Origin: DATFVA01 sp963721075 | GTDB lineage: Bacteria; Bacteroidota; Ignavibacteria; Ignavibacteriales; Ignavibacteriaceae | Length of the DNA: 64,000 bases | Reading direction: 5' to 3' | Assembly: GCA_963721075.1 (NCBI GenBank) | Contig: CAVRHV010000002.1 | Location: 1-64,000, forward strand | In this document: positions 61,799 to 64,000 of the stretch, one piece after another | Position numbering within the stretch: position 1 is the first letter of the stretch | Layout of the letters: each line of letters opens with the position of its first letter | The notes under the pieces: generated by a model | Told to the model about the DNA's origin: nothing | Databases searched by the model: none | What the model saw: the letters and a program-made list of their open reading frames with translations, nothing else | Made by a program: the position numbers and the translations under genes

Positions 61799-63176
61799 AT
61801 CAATACTCAGGATTCAATTAAAATTAACCCTATAACCGAAATAAAAGACTTAACAGAAATTTACACGCAGTGCATCCATTGCGGAATGTGTCTGAGCTCT
61901 TGTCCCACTTATGTGCTTACAGGAAAAGAAACTTCCTCACCAAGAGGGAGGATCAGGCTGATAAAATCTGTTGCGGAAGGTACATTACCAATAACTGATA
62001 CGTTCGCTTATGAAATGAATTTCTGTCTCGACTGTCAGGCATGTGAGTCTGCCTGTCCTGCGGGTGTTAAGTATGGCAGGATGGTAGAGGCCGCCAGGGT
62101 TGAGGTAGAGAGTCAGGGATATGCATTACCCATAAAGTCATTCTTTCTTAAAAGAATCCTTCCTTTCAGGAGTCTGCTTCGGTTTTCCGCAAGGCTGATA
62201 AGGTTATATCAGCAAACAGGACTGCAGAAATTGATTCGGTCGACGGGAATATTAAATACGCTTTTTCCCCGATTAGCTGAAATTGAACAATTTTCTCCTG
62301 AAATACCCTCAGAGTTTAGTGATTCATTTATAAAGGAGTATAACCCTCCCGCTAATCAGATGATTGAACCATCCGCTCAACGATTGGTTACTGAGCCTCC
62401 TAAAACGGATTCGGAGCATTCATACGGAGCTGAACGGAAATTTGAAAACAAAATACAGGCTGGCATTCTCAATCGGCTGTCTGATGGATGTATTACTTCC
62501 CGAAGTGAATAAAGATACCGTTGAGCTTCTCAATAAATTAGGCGCGCTGGTTATTTCTCCCTCCGGACAGGCCTGCTGCGGCTCGCTTAATGCACACAAT
62601 GGTGATATGGGAACGGCAAAAAAGCTTGCCAGGAAGAACATCGAAGCATTCAGCAGATATGATTATGATTACCTTATCTCCAATTCTGCCGGCTGCGGTG
62701 CTTTTATGAAAGAGTATGGAGAACTGTTTAAAGATGACCCCGAGCTTGCTGATCCAGCCAAAAAATTCTCTTCAAAAGTAAAAGACCTTACCGAATTCTT
62801 AGCTGAGATAGATCTGCCCGCCGGGAAAATCACTAACAAACAGAGCATCACTTATCATGATGCCTGTCATCTGGTGCATACACAGAAAATTTATAAAGAA
62901 CCACGAGATATTTTGAACAGGATCGAGGGATTAGAACTTATCCCGCTGGAAGATTCCACAGTATGCTGCGGGAGTGCAGGAATTTATAACCTGATGCACA
63001 CCGATACATCCCTTAAACTGTTGGAAAACAAATTGAAAAATATATGTAATACAAATGCAGAGGTAGTCTTAACCGGGAATCCCGGATGTATGCTACAGAT
63101 TAAGTTTGGCGCTGAAAAGTTCGGAAAAAAAATAAGGATTGAACATACCGCTTCTTTTATAAATAAACTTTTTTAG
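61799..63176 (+). CDS. glcF: Iron-sulfur subunit GlcF of glycolate/lactate oxidase (frameshifted)
   Basis: Partner of GlcD; carries electrons through two [4Fe-4S] clusters (CIHCGMCLSSCP and CLDCQACESACP) to two CCG-type domains (GQACCGSLNAH, HDACHLVHTQ and STVCCGSAGIY). The two frames join at the A-run 62450-62453 with one base removed (FENKYRLAFSIGC), giving about 450 residues. The first cluster motif lies upstream of the first ATG (61886) of that frame; no earlier ATG exists, so the start is unclear. An ATC at 61799 (ATC AAT ACT) would be an ATG with one base changed. The stop of glcD is directly upstream. Confidence 0.83.
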
Positions 63177-63606
63177 TGTGATGAAGAAAGTATGTCTTCC
63201 TTCAGACAAAATATCACTGACCGTTAAGATAAAAACCGTTGAAATCCTCAACATAATTTGGCAGTGATAACGATAAATTCAATCATAATTATACCCGTCG
63301 AGTCACTTATTTAAGACTTATTAAGAGTTACCTGATAAACTCTTCATAAAGAGCAAATAATATTGATTAAAAGTATAATTATAGCCTCAAACTTTTTTGC
63401 ATTATATACATAATTTTTTAATTTTGGCAATTAACTAAAATTCACTTTGTTATAATTTTACTATCTTCTGGCACAGCTTTAAGAGTTGGGCTGAGAACTT
63501 TTTTACCTTTAGATACATTTAGAAAATGAGATTTTTTTCAGGTGCAGACACACTGTTTGAGGATTTTTATTGTTCAAAAATCAACCTGCAATCTCAGGAA
63601 TAACTA
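63177..63606. other. AT-rich intergenic region before the Alternative Complex III genes
   Basis: 430 bases without a gene. AT-rich throughout, with TTTATTGTTCAAAAATCA just before the cytochrome gene. The promoter of the following respiratory operon must lie here; I see several TATAAT-like words (for example near 63445) but no unambiguous pair. No terminator is distinct after glcF. Confidence 0.5.
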
Positions 63607-64000
63607 ATGAAAAAATCTTTACTTGATTACACCCTTCGGATCCGTGTTCCGGTTACGATCTTTGTCATTATTGCCTCTTTTACAATTACCTACTTTGCAG
63701 GTAAAGCCGAGCGTGACGGTGTTGGATACCAGCCGACCCAGCCAATCAATTTTTCTCACAATCTTCATGCAGGACAGATGAAAATCGACTGTCAGTACTG
63801 TCATACAGGTGTGGAGAAATCAAGGCACGCTATGGTTCCGCCGGTTAATACTTGTATGAATTGTCATAAGATAGCAAGAAAAGACAGACCGGAAATTCAA
63901 AAACTTACAGCTTACTATAATGAAGGTAAGGCACTTCCATGGAAAAGAATTCATAAGACACCCGACTTCACATATTTTAATCACAGCGTCCATGTTAATA
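63607..64000 (+). CDS. actA: Multiheme cytochrome c ActA of Alternative Complex III (partial)
   Basis: The start of a membrane-anchored multiheme cytochrome. ATG at 63607, membrane helix VPVTIFVIIASFTITYF, then FSHNLHAGQMKIDCQYCHTG and NTCMNCHKIARK with the first two CxxCH haems, and FNHSVHVN where a third site would follow. This layout (GVGYQPTQPINFSH, IDCQYCHTGVEKSRHA, PEIQKL) fits ActA, the haem subunit of the quinol:cytochrome c/oxygen oxidoreductase complex found in Bacteroidota and relatives. The gene runs off the window; actB-like subunits should follow. Confidence 0.85.
   Translation, partial: MKKSLLDYTLRIRVPVTIFVIIASFTITYFAGKAERDGVGYQPTQPINFSHNLHAGQMKIDCQYCHTGVEKSRHAMVPPVNTCMNCHKIARKDRPEIQKLTAYYNEGKALPWKRIHKTPDFTYFNHSVHVN

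Overview
The window looks like the chromosome of a member of the Ignavibacteria/Melioribacteraceae branch of the Bacteroidota-Chlorobi group. This is an inference from gene content, not from a marker gene: a type IX secretion locus (PorU and PorV, plus a protein with a C-terminal sorting domain), the start of an Alternative Complex III gene (actA-like) at the right edge, Chlorobium-like pterin enzymes, many TPR and outer-membrane barrel proteins, a Gram-negative LPS locus, moderate-to-low GC and frequent TTG starts. There is no phage, plasmid, CRISPR array or insertion sequence; this is ordinary dense chromosome with short AT-rich gaps that carry small palindromic and tandem repeats.

Layout. 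1-4 kb: a small HTH protein, then leftward genes for an octaheme hydroxylamine-oxidoreductase-like cytochrome, a zinc alcohol dehydrogenase and an SDR. 4.2-10.6 kb: Kdo and LPS-transport operon (kdsA, unknown gene, kdsD, lptC, OstA/LptA-like, lptB) and murB. 10.9-15.8 kb: phenylalanine hydroxylase, two peroxiredoxins with a rhodanese, then PTPS-folE-SDR-SDR, which together read as a tetrahydrobiopterin pathway beside its user enzyme. 16.1-18.4 kb: an ECF sigma, anti-sigma and two Spy/CpxP-like proteins. 18.5-21.8 kb: tRNA-Leu, a TPR protein, a carboxymuconolactone-decarboxylase-like protein, an OM protein and a DUF92 protein. 21.8-30.2 kb: a long rightward run of TPR protein, OM barrel, HU-membrane-SPOR fusion, ExbB/TolQ, ExbD/TolR and TonB/TolA, which I read as a Tol/Ton-like envelope module. 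30.3-32.5 kb: four leftward membrane or envelope genes. 32.6-35.1 kb: tRNA-Gln, tRNA-Glu, [2Fe-2S] ferredoxin, nth, HD protein, peroxiredoxin. 35.2-47.6 kb: porU, porV, an M6-like protein that has lost its zinc motif, a peptidase-propeller-barrel fusion and a DUF5683-like protein. 48.1-55.3 kb: der, a CoA-disulfide-reductase-like flavoprotein, upp, a TPR protein, rel and ruvX. 55.3-56.6 kb: two bacterial-microcompartment shell proteins with no visible cargo enzyme. 56.7-63.2 kb: YbbR protein, tmk, S41 protease, zinc-ribbon protein, glcD and glcF. 63.6 kb to the end: actA-like multiheme cytochrome, cut by the window edge.

A strong technical signal runs through the window: eight genes, including essential tmk, are broken by single-base frameshifts (eleven in total, ten of them one surplus base, several in A/T runs). 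The reading on both sides of each break joins perfectly into a family-length protein, so I annotate these as single genes and regard most breaks as uncorrected sequencing indels.

The most interesting biology, in my view, is the pterin/phenylalanine-hydroxylase cluster with a eukaryote-like PTPS, the orphan microcompartment shell pair whose second member ends in a SAP/Rho-N-like motif, the catalytically dead M6-like secreted protein beside PorU/PorV, and the HU-membrane-SPOR fusion in front of ExbB/ExbD/TonB.
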